Positions 6,901 to 15,855 of a DNA stretch of 20,268 nucleotides are shown in pieces (the stretch's first letter is position 1; every line of letters begins with the position of its first letter). The DNA lies in contig PFJA01000117.1 in NCBI GenBank assembly GCA_002782905.1, positions 1 to 20,268 on the forward strand. The letters are read 5' to 3'. The notes beneath the pieces were generated by a model, which was given only the letters and a program-made list of their open reading frames with translations, was not told where the DNA came from and made no database searches. The DNA is from Lysobacterales bacterium CG_4_10_14_3_um_filter_64_11. Its GTDB lineage: Bacteria; Pseudomonadota; Gammaproteobacteria; Xanthomonadales; Xanthomonadaceae. The position numbers and the translations under genes were made by a program.

Positions 6901-7530
6901 CTACAACACGATCACCTGCCCGCCGGCATCCAGCGCATCGGCTTCGTCGTGGGTGACCAGCAGCGTTGGCAAGCGCGAAGCGCGCAACTGGCCGAACACC
7001 AACTCGCGCATGTCATGGCGCAGGCCGGCGTCGAGTTTGGAAAACGGTTCATCGAGCAGCACAGCACGCGGCTGCGAGAGCAGCAAGCGCATCAGTGCCA
7101 CGCGTGCTTTCTGCCCACCGGAAAGCGTTGCCGGGTCGCGCCGCGCAAACCCGGCCAGACCAATTTGTTGCAGCGCTTCATCGATCCGCGCATCAGCGTC
7201 GGTGGCGCGCTGGCTGAGCCCAAATCGCAGATTGCCAGCGACCGACAAATGCGGAAACAGCAACGGGTCCTGAAACAACAGACCGACCCGCGAGTGCTCG
7301 GCCGGCAGCGCGGTGATGTTGTGTCCGGCCAGCCACACCTGGCCGCTGGCGGTGAACGCCGGCGGCAAAAATCCGGCGATGAACGCCAACAGGCTCGACT
7401 TGCCCGATCCCGACGGCCCCATGATCGTCAGCACCTCGCCAGCACGCACCGTGGCATCGATTTCGAGCAACACCCGACGATCCAGGCACAGCCGCACCGC
7501 CGCCAATTGCAAATCACAGCTCGTGTTCAA
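6901..7530 (-). CDS. ynjD: ABC transporter ATP-binding protein, YnjD family
   Basis: The product has 209 residues and is the nucleotide-binding subunit of an importer. Motifs: Walker A GPSGSGKS (38-45), Q-loop Gln87 in LLFQDPLLFPH, signature LSGGQ (136-140), Walker B VLLDEP with Asp160/Glu161, D-loop SKLD and H-loop His194 (LVTHDEADAL). No ATG is suitably placed. TTG 7530 has GGGAGG four bases upstream (7540-7535) and overlaps the ynjC stop as TTGA, so it is the best start. The length agrees with E. coli YnjD (about 217). Order ynjB-ynjC-ynjD matches E. coli; ynjE is absent here. The transported substrate of YnjBCD is not established; thiamine-like or sulfur compounds have been suggested by homology. 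Confidence 0.92.
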   Translation of the reverse strand: MNTSCDLQLAAVRLCLDRRVLLEIDATVRAGEVLTIMGPSGSGKSSLLAFIAGFLPPAFTASGQVWLAGHNITALPAEHSRVGLLFQDPLLFPHLSVAGNLRFGLSQRATDADARIDEALQQIGLAGFARRDPATLSGGQKARVALMRLLLSQPRAVLLDEPFSKLDAGLRHDMRELVFGQLRASRLPTLLVTHDEADALDAGGQVIVL

Positions 7531-9209
7531 TGAACCTCCCGCATCCCGCGCCGATTGCGCCACAGTAGCCGCGGCAACGCCGTTGCCACGATGAACCCCA
7601 GCAATGGCAGCGCCGCCTGCAGCAACGCCCACACCGCGATCAGGCGGCGGTCGCCAGCGGCAGCAAGTGCCAACGCCTCGGTGGTCACCGTACTGATGCG
7701 CCCACCACCCAGCAACTGCGTCGGCAGGTACTGGCTGATGCTGACGGCAAGTCCCAGCGCCATCGCGGTGAGCACGGGGGCCAACAACAACGGCATGCGT
7801 ACCCGCCAGAACACGGCATTTTGCGAGGTGCCGAGCGCCCGCGCCAGCTGACCCCAGCGCGGATCCAGACGGCGGTAGGCCTCCGATAGTGTCAAAAACA
7901 CATAGGGAAGCACCAACAGCAAATGCCCCAGCACCACCAGCCAGCAGTCCGGCCCGGCACCAAAAAACACGCTGGTTACCGTCAACCCGGACAGGAACGC
8001 AACCTGCGGTACCAGCAACGGAAGGTACAGCAGCCATAGCGCCCAGGCTGGCCGCCCGCCCAACCGTTGTTCACGCTCCAGTGCCGCCAGTGTCAACAGC
8101 GTCGCGATCACGGTGGCTGCACCGGCAATCAGCAATGTGGTGTTGATCGGGCCAAGCAGTGCCGGCGCCGCACGCAGCCAGTTTTCCAGTCCCATGCGAT
8201 CAGGCCATGCCGCAGGAAATCGCCACCAGCCGGCGAAGCTGTTGATGATCAGAGCCAGCAGCGCCAGCACCGCCGCCGCCACTGCCAGTGCCATGCCAAC
8301 GTTGCCGAACAGAGCAATCCAGCGCTCACCGCGATCGCGGCCGCCGCGCACTACCCACAGGGCAAAAATTGCGGCCACCAATTGTTCCAGCAACCACCAG
8401 CTCGCAAGCAGTACCAATGTCACCAACAACTGCGCAATCGCGCCGGCCGAAGCGAGAAACCGCATGCTCAGATCGGGATCGTTGAACCACGCGACGACCT
8501 GCACACTGAGCGTCGGCGGCATACTCGGGCCTAGAATCATCGCCACATCCACGGTCGATGACGCGTACGCCAATACCGCGTACACCGGCAAGCGGAGCAA
8601 TGGATACAAGCGCGGTGCAACCACCTTGCACCACGCCAGACGCGAGCGATAACCCAATGATCGGGCCAGCATCACCGACGGGCCGGGGTTGACCTGCGGC
8701 AAGGCCGCCAGCGCCATCAACAGCAGGAACGGGATTTCCTTGATGACCAGCCCGGCCATCAACGACAGGCCATAGCCATCCTGACCGACCATGAGATCGG
8801 GTGGCCGCTGCCAGCCGCTGAGGCCGGGCGAAATCCAGCGCGCGATCAGCCCCGAGGGGGTGATCAGAAATGCCAGGCCGAACGCCGCAGCGGCGTGCGG
8901 CAACGACAGCAACGGCGAGATCAGCCGCCGTATCCAGCGATCAAAGCGGCTGCCACTGAACCCGGCAAGAAAACACAACACCACCGCCAGCGATAGCAGC
9001 GTGGTCAGCAACCCGGAAAAATAACTGACACGGATCGAACGCCAGATCCCCGGTGTCCGAGCCAGATCCTGCCAGTGCTGCATGGTGACGTGCTCGCCGC
9101 CCAGCGCCGGCAAATAGCCGAACGCCGGCAGCAGTGCCAACAGCAATCCGAGCGTGATCGGCAACACCAGCAGGCCGATGATCAGGCGCGGCATCCAGCG
9201 CAACATCAT
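7527..9209 (-). CDS. ynjC: ABC transporter permease, YnjC family (two fused permease halves)
   Basis: The product has about 560 residues, with some 12 hydrophobic segments arranged as two binding-protein-dependent permease domains in tandem. The EAA-type cytoplasmic loops are visible in each half: LARSLGYRSRLAWCKVVAP in the first, LARALGTSQNAVFWRVRMP in the second. This double architecture is that of YnjC and ThiP/FbpB-type permeases. I take ATG 9209 (MMLRWMPRLIIG), just before the first membrane helix. ATG 9263 and TTG 9302 are in frame upstream, but 9302 falls inside the hairpin at 9282-9316 and no candidate has a strong ribosome-binding site. The gene sits between the binding protein (gap 144 bp) and the ATPase (4-bp overlap), so it is expressed in that operon. 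Confidence 0.9.
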   Translation of the reverse strand: MMLRWMPRLIIGLLVLPITLGLLLALLPAFGYLPALGGEHVTMQHWQDLARTPGIWRSIRVSYFSGLLTTLLSLAVVLCFLAGFSGSRFDRWIRRLISPLLSLPHAAAAFGLAFLITPSGLIARWISPGLSGWQRPPDLMVGQDGYGLSLMAGLVIKEIPFLLLMALAALPQVNPGPSVMLARSLGYRSRLAWCKVVAPRLYPLLRLPVYAVLAYASSTVDVAMILGPSMPPTLSVQVVAWFNDPDLSMRFLASAGAIAQLLVTLVLLASWWLLEQLVAAIFALWVVRGGRDRGERWIALFGNVGMALAVAAAVLALLALIINSFAGWWRFPAAWPDRMGLENWLRAAPALLGPINTTLLIAGAATVIATLLTLAALEREQRLGGRPAWALWLLYLPLLVPQVAFLSGLTVTSVFFGAGPDCWLVVLGHLLLVLPYVFLTLSEAYRRLDPRWGQLARALGTSQNAVFWRVRMPLLLAPVLTAMALGLAVSISQYLPTQLLGGGRISTVTTEALALAAAGDRRLIAVWALLQAALPLLGFIVATALPRLLWRNRRGMREVH

Positions 9210-9281
9210 GCGTTCGCGCCAACGGTCATGGTGAATCGCCACCCGCGATGATGACACGGCCATTCGCCATGACCGTTCCCC

Positions 9282-9316
9282 CACCCCTGCCCTCCCCCGC
9301 AAGTGGGGCAGGGGTG
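9282..9316 (-). repeat. Stem-loop between ynjB and ynjC
   Basis: An 11-bp perfect stem (CACCCCTGCCC at 9282-9292 with GGGCAGGGGTG at 9306-9316) closes a 13-nt loop. It resembles the abundant intergenic CCC-TCCCCCGCAAG-GGG palindromes of Xanthomonadales. Located 38 nt after the ynjB stop in the direction of transcription, it could protect the binding-protein mRNA from 3' decay and lower permease expression, as REP sequences do between malE and malF. Confidence 0.6.
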
Positions 9317-9353
9317 CAATGAAACGCTGCGCATTGTTTCACGCCAACCACGC

Positions 9354-10583
9354 TCAGCGCCCTACGTAGCGTTGCAACCACGCGCGATCCAGCGCATCGA
9401 CCCAACTCACATGCGGTTCCGCCAGCACCCGCTCCAACGCAGTTGCCGGCAGCGTGCCGGGCAGTGCGGGCAATCCCTCAAAGCGCGCGCGATCCACCGC
9501 CGCAAGCTGCGCCATCGCCAACACCGTAGGGCTGCCCCAGACGCGCGGATCGTTTTTATGCGCCTGCGCTTCGGGCGACAACAAAAAGTTCGCCACCAGC
9601 ATCGCGGCTGCCTTGTGCCGCGCATTGAATGCAATCGCCAGAAAGCTCATGTTGCCCAGCGTGCCGGCATCGAGCACATACGGTTGCACGCTGGCCGGCA
9701 ACTCCCGGTTCGCAATCGCCGCCGTCACCTCGCTGGCGTTGAAGGTGTAGGCCAGGCTCAGTTCGCCATCGGCCAGCCGTTGTCGCAGCGCCGGGCCGCT
9801 GTCGGGGAAGGCCCGGCCGGAACGCCACAGGTGCGGGTGCAGCGCATCCAGATACGCCCACAACGGCGCCGTGACGGCAGCAAAATCGGCCTGCTCGACC
9901 GGTGCGTACAGGGCCTGAGGGTCGCTCGCCAACTCCAGCAGCGCCTGCTTGAGAAACGTGGTGCCGAGGAATTGCGGCGGCCGCACGTAGCTGAATTGCC
10001 CGCGGTGTTGCCTGGCCCACGGCAACAGCTCGGCGATACTGCGCGGCGGTACGCCGACCATGGCGGCATCGTGATAGAACACCAGTTGCGCCTTGCCCCA
10101 CGGAACCTCGTAGCCGTCCACCGGCACCGAGAAGTCGAAGCGCACGGCCGGCGAGTGCTCCGGATCGGTCAGACGAAAGTTCGGCAACTGCTCGGCCCAT
10201 GGCCCGTACAGCAAACCGGCCGATTTCAATGCGGCGAAGTTTTCGCCGTTGATCCACAGCAGATCGACCGCACCACGGCTGTGATTGCCGGCCTGCTTTT
10301 CGGCGAACACGCGCGCAACCGCCGCCCCGGTATCGGCCAACTTGACGTGTACCAGACGGATGCCAAAACGCTGCTCTACTTGCGCCGCGGCCCAGGCGAT
10401 GTAGTCGTTGGCCTTTTGCTCGCCCGCCCAGGCGTTGAAATACACGCTCTGACCGCGCGCCTCGCGTTCCAGCGCAGCCCAGTCGGCCGCGGCCGGGTTC
10501 GGCGCTGCCGTGCCGACCGCGCTGGCAAACAACCCAAGACACAGAGCGAAACGCGCCAGCCAGTGTGCGCTGCGCAAACCCAA
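9354..10583 (-). CDS. ynjB: ABC transporter substrate-binding protein, YnjB family
   Basis: The product has about 409 residues and is a predicted periplasmic solute-binding protein. From TTG 10583 the product begins MGLRSAHWLARFALCLGLF, an ordinary Sec signal peptide with cleavage near GTAA. The mature part contains GQSVYFNAWAGEQKANDYIAW, VDLLWINGENFAALKSAGLLYGPW, VDGYEVPWGKAQLVFYHD and LSLAYTFNASEV, consistent with the YnjB (COG4134) group. The reading frame stays open upstream into foldback element A, with ATGs at 10733 and 10802. Starting there would give an Arg/Cys-rich leader encoded by the repeat, without signal-peptide character. TTG 10583 has AGAGG 5 nt upstream (or TTG 10577, 11 nt), contributed by the element's terminal repeat. 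It is first gene of ynjBCD. Confidence 0.88.
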   Translation of the reverse strand: MGLRSAHWLARFALCLGLFASAVGTAAPNPAAADWAALEREARGQSVYFNAWAGEQKANDYIAWAAAQVEQRFGIRLVHVKLADTGAAVARVFAEKQAGNHSRGAVDLLWINGENFAALKSAGLLYGPWAEQLPNFRLTDPEHSPAVRFDFSVPVDGYEVPWGKAQLVFYHDAAMVGVPPRSIAELLPWARQHRGQFSYVRPPQFLGTTFLKQALLELASDPQALYAPVEQADFAAVTAPLWAYLDALHPHLWRSGRAFPDSGPALRQRLADGELSLAYTFNASEVTAAIANRELPASVQPYVLDAGTLGNMSFLAIAFNARHKAAAMLVANFLLSPEAQAHKNDPRVWGSPTVLAMAQLAAVDRARFEGLPALPGTLPATALERVLAEPHVSWVDALDRAWLQRYVGR

Positions 10584-10795
10584 AGGAACCTCTTGCAACC
10601 GTTGCGAGCGGCCCGACCGAGCGAGCGGCGCAGCGGCGAAGGGAGCGCGCAGACTGCGCAGCAGGCGTGGTCGCGAAGCGAGCGAATGCAAGGCGCACGA
10701 AGCGCAGGAACCGCTGCGTACAATCTCGTACATGAGGATTCCGAGCACCGCGCAGCGCCGCAATCGGGTCGCGCCGCAGGTTGCAAAAGGTTCCT
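10584..10795. mobile_element. Foldback / MITE-like element, copy A (212 bp)
   Basis: The ends are terminal inverted repeats: AGGAACCTCTTGCAACC (10584-10600) and, on the other strand from 10795, AGGAACCTTTTGCAACC, 16 of 17 identical. A weaker match continues inward to about 32 bp (shared CCCGA). Internally there is GTAC-N6-GTAC (10718-10731) followed by GAGGATTCCGAGCACC and CAATCGGGTCG. Copy B at 12532-12676 shares the termini, the GCGAGCGGCCCGA block and the right half. Copy A has about 70 extra bases in the left half. No transposase gene is present, so any movement would be in trans. It starts directly after the sdaA stop codon and ends directly at the likely ynjB start. I do not recognise a named family. 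Confidence 0.65.
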
Positions 10796-12178
<1,383 letters not shown>

Positions 12179-12202
12179 GGCTACACCCTGAATACTGCGG
12201 CT

Positions 12203-12208
12203 ATTCTA
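12203..12208 (-). promoter_or_regulatory. Possible -10 box for sdaA
   Basis: The minus-strand TAGAAT matches the -10 consensus at 5 of 6 positions, in the 67-bp gap between divergent genes. It would start transcription near 12196, about 18 nt before the sdaA ATG and including its ribosome-binding site. No good -35 is visible. Confidence 0.3.
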
Positions 12209-12245
12209 TGCCGTCTGGGCACAGTGAACCGACATACGCACGCGC

Positions 12246-12491
12246 ATGCTGATCCTCTACCAACGCGACGACTGCCACCTGTGCGATCGGGCACTGCTGG
12301 AACTCGCCCGTGCCGGCGTATCCGATTTCAACAGCGTGTTCATCGACACCAACGCCGATCTGGAAGCGCGTTATGGCACGCGCATACCGGTGTTGCACGA
12401 TCACCGCAACGGCCGTGAGCTGGGCTGGCCATTTGACGCCGCAAGGGTGCGGCAGTTCCTTAGCGGGGAAAGGCGCGGCGACGGCACCTGA
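12246..12491 (+). CDS. Glutaredoxin-like small thiol protein (DUF836 type)
   Basis: The product has 81 residues and a minimal thioredoxin fold, in the group called glutaredoxin family / DUF836. The sequence shows a first strand MLILYQRDDC, the redox motif CHLC (Cys10-x-x-Cys13), a second strand FNSVFIDTNAD, and the cis-proline segment YGTRIPVLHD, where the Pro follows Ile as in glutaredoxins. It ends in a short helix DAARVRQFLSG. No signal peptide is present, so it is cytoplasmic. The partner is unknown. No clear ribosome-binding site precedes ATG 12246. It is divergent from the iron-sulfur enzyme sdaA, and both are bracketed by foldback elements A and B. Confidence 0.85.
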   Translation: MLILYQRDDCHLCDRALLELARAGVSDFNSVFIDTNADLEARYGTRIPVLHDHRNGRELGWPFDAARVRQFLSGERRGDGT

Positions 12492-12531
12492 CCATGATCA
12501 AGGCGCGCTGGTGCCGGTCGGCTTAGGCTGG

Positions 12532-12676
12532 AGGCAACCTTTCGAAACCGTCGCGAGCGGCCCGAGTGCAACGCGCACGGCGCACAGGAGCTGCAGTGTA
12601 CCCATAGGTACATGAGCATTCCGAGCCCCGCGCAACGCAGCAATCGGGTCGTGCAGCAGGTTTCGCGAGGTTCCCT
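12532..12676. mobile_element. Foldback / MITE-like element, copy B (145 bp)
   Basis: Termini are AGGCAACCTTTCGAAACC (12532-12549) and, on the other strand from 12676, AGGGAACCTCGCGAAACC, 15 of 18 identical. The interior has GCGAGCGGCCCGAG, then an internal perfect hairpin TGTACC-CATA-GGTACA (12597-12612), then GAGCATTCCGAGCCCC and CAATCGGGTCG. It has the same orientation and block order as copy A, but lacks the ~70-base left-half segment. It lies between the mini-glutaredoxin stop (12491) and the ribosome-binding site (GGAG 12685-12688) of the decarboxylase, filling most of that 205-bp gap. Confidence 0.65.
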
Positions 12677-12696
12677 AGTCCGCTGGAGTGCTTGTC

Positions 12697-14646
12697 ATGA
12701 CCGACCCTGCCCTGTACCCGTGTTTCCTCGGCCCGTACGGCGAGAACAACGAGTTGTTGGAACGGCTGGTGATCGAGTTTCTGCGCGATCACGTGTACTG
12801 GCGGCGCAATGTGCACCCGGAAGACCCGCCGGTGATCCCCACCCACGCCGCGCTGATGCCGGAATACCAAGCCTTCAGCGCCGACCTGCGCCGCGAGCTG
12901 CACAGTCTGAGCGCGGCGTTGAAGCGCTCGGTGCCGTTTCACAGCCCGCGCTACCTCGGGCATATGGTATCTGACCTGTTGCTGCCCGGCCTGTTGGCGC
13001 AGATCGTCACCCTGCCCTACAACCCCAACAATGTGGTCGGCGAGGCTTCGCCGGTCACCCTGGACATGGAAATCAGCGCCGGCCTGCAACTGGCGCGCAT
13101 GCTGGGTTACCGCGCCGACGAAAACCGTCCGGATTGCGCATTCGGCTACCTCACCAGCGGCGGCACCACCGCCAATTATCAAGCGCTGCGTCAGGCGCAG
13201 GCGCTGAAGTGGTTTGCGCCGGCACTGGCCAGTGCCTTGCGTAAACTCGGCGAAGACCTGCCCTGCCGCGCCCTGCCCGATGCCATCGGCCAGCTCGATG
13301 ACTGGGCACTGGGCAATCTGGCGCCCAGTGCGGCGATCGATCTGCTCACGGCCTGGCGCCTGCGTCTGCGTCAGGCGACACCAACTGAACGCACGGCGTG
13401 GCAAGACGCACTGCACAGCGAGCGCTTTGAAACCCTGGGCGCAACCACGTTTTTCCAGCGCCATCCGCAGCTGGCCGAAGCGGTGGTACTGGTGCCGGTC
13501 ACCGCGCATTACTCGTGGCCCAAGGCGATGAAGCTGCTCGGCCTCGGCACCGCCAACCTGATTGCGATTCCCGAAAAGGGCATGCGCCTGGATGCCGCGG
13601 CATTGCAAGAACGTCTCGATACCTGCCTGCGCAGCAAGCGGCCGGTGTTGATGAGCGTGGCGGTGCTCGGCACCACCGAGTTCGGCACCATCGACCCGGT
13701 GCACCGCGTGGTGGCCGCACGCGACGCGGCAGCCAGTCACGGGCTAGGCCACTGGCTGCATGTCGATGCCGCATGGGGCGGCTATCTCGCCACCTTGTTT
13801 CGCGCAGCCGATGGCAGCCTGCTGCCGCGCGCCAAGGTGGCCGAGGGCTTTAGCCAGTTTCCCAGTGACGAAGTCTACGAAGCGTTTGCCGCGCTGTCCG
13901 AGGCCGACTCGATTACCGTCGATCCGCACAAGCTCGGTTATCTGCCGTACGGTGCCGGCGCCTTTGTCTGCCGCGACCACCGCGCCATGGAATTGCTCGC
14001 CGAAGACGCCGATTATGTGTTCGGCGCCAGCTCCGATCAGTACCGCAAACGCTTCCGCAACCTGGGCCGTTACATCCTGGAGGGCTCCAAATCGGGTGCC
14101 GCAGCGGCGGCGGTGTACGTCACCCACAAGGTGCTGCCGCTTGATCGCGACCATTTTGGCCGTATCCCGAAGCAAACCGTGCGCGCAGCCGAGGTATTCG
14201 AACAAGCGATCCAGCTCTTTGCCGAGCGGCTGGCAGACATCGCCACCGTGTGTCTGCCGTTTGCGCCAGACAGCAATCTGGTGTGCATCGCCATCAACGC
14301 GCGTGGCAATCGCGACATCGCGGCGATGCGCGCCCTGATCGAGAGCCTTTACGATCAATTGCGTGTCGCGCCCGGCCAGCCGATCCAGCAACGCGCGTTC
14401 TTCGGCTCGATCACCACGCTCAAACCCAGCGCCCTTGGCGCGATCGACTATCAGCGCGTTCTGGATCTACTTGGCCTGGATTTGCCAACCGGCGAGGAAG
14501 ACGGCCGCCTGCTGATTTTGCGCCATACCCTGATGAATCCGTTTTTGCGCGATGACAGCGGCGGCACCGATTACCTTGCGCTCTACCTCGAACACCTTGA
14601 AGGCCTGCTGCGCGCCGCACTCAAGGGGTCAGGCGTAGGCTGGTAA
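12697..14646 (+). CDS. Group II PLP-dependent amino acid decarboxylase, bacterial tyrosine-decarboxylase type
   Basis: The product has 649 residues from ATG 12697, with GGAG 8 nt upstream; GTG 12688 is less likely. It aligns end to end by eye with Enterococcus-type TyrDC: N-terminal GENNELLERLVIEFLRDHVYWRRN, then PFHSPRYLGHM, NPNNVVGEASPVT, HYSW (His271, cofactor-stacking), HVDAAWGGY (Asp357, binds the pyridine nitrogen), VDPHKLGYLPYGAGAF (Lys412, Schiff base), ILEGSKSGAAAAAVY and LRHTLMNPF. The reaction is decarboxylation of an amino acid to an amine in the cytoplasm. The substrate cannot be assigned: the region near LRHTLMNP differs from TyrDC (LRAAVMTP). No amino acid/amine antiporter lies beside it, unlike acid-resistance tyrDC loci. 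Its 3' end overlaps the convergent yceI by 26 bp. Confidence 0.9.
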   Translation: MTDPALYPCFLGPYGENNELLERLVIEFLRDHVYWRRNVHPEDPPVIPTHAALMPEYQAFSADLRRELHSLSAALKRSVPFHSPRYLGHMVSDLLLPGLLAQIVTLPYNPNNVVGEASPVTLDMEISAGLQLARMLGYRADENRPDCAFGYLTSGGTTANYQALRQAQALKWFAPALASALRKLGEDLPCRALPDAIGQLDDWALGNLAPSAAIDLLTAWRLRLRQATPTERTAWQDALHSERFETLGATTFFQRHPQLAEAVVLVPVTAHYSWPKAMKLLGLGTANLIAIPEKGMRLDAAALQERLDTCLRSKRPVLMSVAVLGTTEFGTIDPVHRVVAARDAAASHGLGHWLHVDAAWGGYLATLFRAADGSLLPRAKVAEGFSQFPSDEVYEAFAALSEADSITVDPHKLGYLPYGAGAFVCRDHRAMELLAEDADYVFGASSDQYRKRFRNLGRYILEGSKSGAAAAAVYVTHKVLPLDRDHFGRIPKQTVRAAEVFEQAIQLFAERLADIATVCLPFAPDSNLVCIAINARGNRDIAAMRALIESLYDQLRVAPGQPIQQRAFFGSITTLKPSALGAIDYQRVLDLLGLDLPTGEEDGRLLILRHTLMNPFLRDDSGGTDYLALYLEHLEGLLRAALKGSGVGW

Positions 14647-15160
14647 ACACCCGCACGGCGTTGGCAATGGTGTCCTCATCGGCCCATTCGCCGGCGCCAA
14701 CCGAAAAATCGAGACGCGCGAGTTCGGCCTCGCCGTCGAGCCGGGCCGGGTTGCCGGGTGTCCAGCGAAAACTCAGGCTGACTGGCCGGGTGATGCCGCG
14801 CAGGCTCAACTCGCCATCGGCGACAAAACGGTCGGCATCAAGCCGACGAAACCGGGTGGCGGTATAGCGCGCCTGCGGTATCCGTTCGACCGCAAAAAAA
14901 TCCTCGCCCTTGAGCGTGCTGTCGCGTTCCTCGTTCTGGCTGTCGGCACTGCCAAGATCGATGCGTACCTCGAAGCGGCTATCGGCCAGCGCCTCGGGAT
15001 CGAAGCGGATGTCGGCAGCGAACGCGGAAAAATGCCCCTCGAATGCCTCGCCCTGCACGCTACCCACGAAACCCAGTTGCGACTGTGTCGTATCGACGCG
15101 GTAGTCGGCAGCAACCACCGACAACGGCAACAGCAAGACAAGCAAAGCGACACGCATCAT
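14621..15160 (-). CDS. yceI: YceI family periplasmic protein
   Basis: The product has 179 residues. ATG 15160 is preceded by AGGAG 5 nt upstream and overlaps the stop of the b561 gene (ATGA). Residues 1-17 (MMRVALLVLLLPLSVVA) are a Sec signal peptide. The mature protein is a YceI lipocalin-like barrel: YRVDTTQSQLGFVGSV, GHFSAFAADIRFDPEAL, STLKGEDFFAVERIPQARYTATRF and DGELSLRGITRPVSLSF are all family landmarks. Family members bind polyisoprenoid or quinone-like lipids; in E. coli yceI is base-induced and follows yceJ, a b561 gene, as here. The shared arrangement suggests the pair works on membrane quinone or a similar lipid. The last 26 bp overlap the convergent decarboxylase gene. Confidence 0.93.
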   Translation of the reverse strand: MMRVALLVLLLPLSVVAADYRVDTTQSQLGFVGSVQGEAFEGHFSAFAADIRFDPEALADSRFEVRIDLGSADSQNEERDSTLKGEDFFAVERIPQARYTATRFRRLDADRFVADGELSLRGITRPVSLSFRWTPGNPARLDGEAELARLDFSVGAGEWADEDTIANAVRVFTSLRLTP

Positions 15161-15720
15161 GTTTTCTCCTTGTGGGTTTGCGACCACGGCAGCATCCGGC
15201 GCAACACATCATCACGATCCAGCCAGTGATGCTTCAGTGCCGCTGCAGCATGCAGCAGCACTACGCCGACCAACAGCCAGAACAACCATTCGTGCGCGGC
15301 GTGAAAAACGGCCTTCAAGCCGGGATCGGCGGGCAGCAGCCGCGGCAGGTTTACCCAGCCGAACCAACGCAGCGCAAAATTGGCTGCCGAATTGAATGCC
15401 CAGCCACTGAGCGGCATGGCCAGCAGCAGCACATACAGCGCGGCGTGGGTAGTGGCGGCCAGCCGCCGCTGCCAACGCGGCCCCGGTGCCGCTGGCGCCG
15501 GCCCGGCGACAAGCCGCCAGAGCAGGCGCAGCAGTATCAGCGCAAGCACAGTGATGCCAAGCGATTTGTGCAGGGCATAGGTCTTGATCTTGTCAATGCC
15601 ATTGGGCAGTTCGGTCATGCTCAGCCCGAGTACCGCCATCACCAGCAGAAAACCGACAATCGCCCAATGTAGAACCTGGCTGACCACTCCCCATCGGGTG
15701 ATTGAATTGCGCAGTTGCAT
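15157..15720 (-). CDS. yceJ: Cytochrome b561 (YceJ/CybB type) membrane haem protein
   Basis: The product has 187 residues and four membrane helices (about 14-34, 49-70, 92-110, 143-162). It is a di-haem b-type cytochrome that passes electrons at the inner membrane. Candidate haem ligands are His18, His51, His143 and His157. Their spacing (33 and 14) is the same as the ligands known for E. coli CybB (13/46 and 137/151). Signatures include RWGVVSQVLHWAIV, YALHKSLG and AAHEWLFWLLVGVVLLHAAAALKHH. Start ATG 15720 has only a weak upstream GGAAGG 12 nt away. The frame is open further upstream, but without family-like sequence. The stop codon overlaps the yceI start. It is divergent from the hybrid kinase at 15856. 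Confidence 0.93.
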   Translation of the reverse strand: MQLRNSITRWGVVSQVLHWAIVGFLLVMAVLGLSMTELPNGIDKIKTYALHKSLGITVLALILLRLLWRLVAGPAPAAPGPRWQRRLAATTHAALYVLLLAMPLSGWAFNSAANFALRWFGWVNLPRLLPADPGLKAVFHAAHEWLFWLLVGVVLLHAAAALKHHWLDRDDVLRRMLPWSQTHKEKT

Positions 15721-15803
15721 GAGGCTGCTGGCCTTCCGCTCATCAAGCGTGCGAAGCTCGCACCGGACGCGACGAGTGTAGCGCCGACCCGGTGCTTGCC
15801 GAT

Positions 15804-15818
15804 GCAACACTGTGTTGC
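15804..15818. promoter_or_regulatory. Palindrome in the yceJ-kinase intergenic region, possible operator
   Basis: GCAACAC-T-GTGTTGC is a perfect odd palindrome of 15 bp in the 135-bp gap between divergent genes, followed at 15819-15828 by a second one, CACCATGGTG. It could be a regulator site controlling one or both genes. No promoter boxes were found, so this rests on symmetry and position alone. Confidence 0.3.
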
Positions 15819-15855
15819 CACCATGGTGCCCGAACGGTGCGAACGGGGGTGCTGT

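Noticed and set aside
12533..12700. rRNA, tRNA or riboswitch in the 5' region of the decarboxylase
   Set aside because: The structure present is explained by foldback element copy B, which also occurs at 10584-10795 beside an unrelated gene, so it is not a gene-specific leader.
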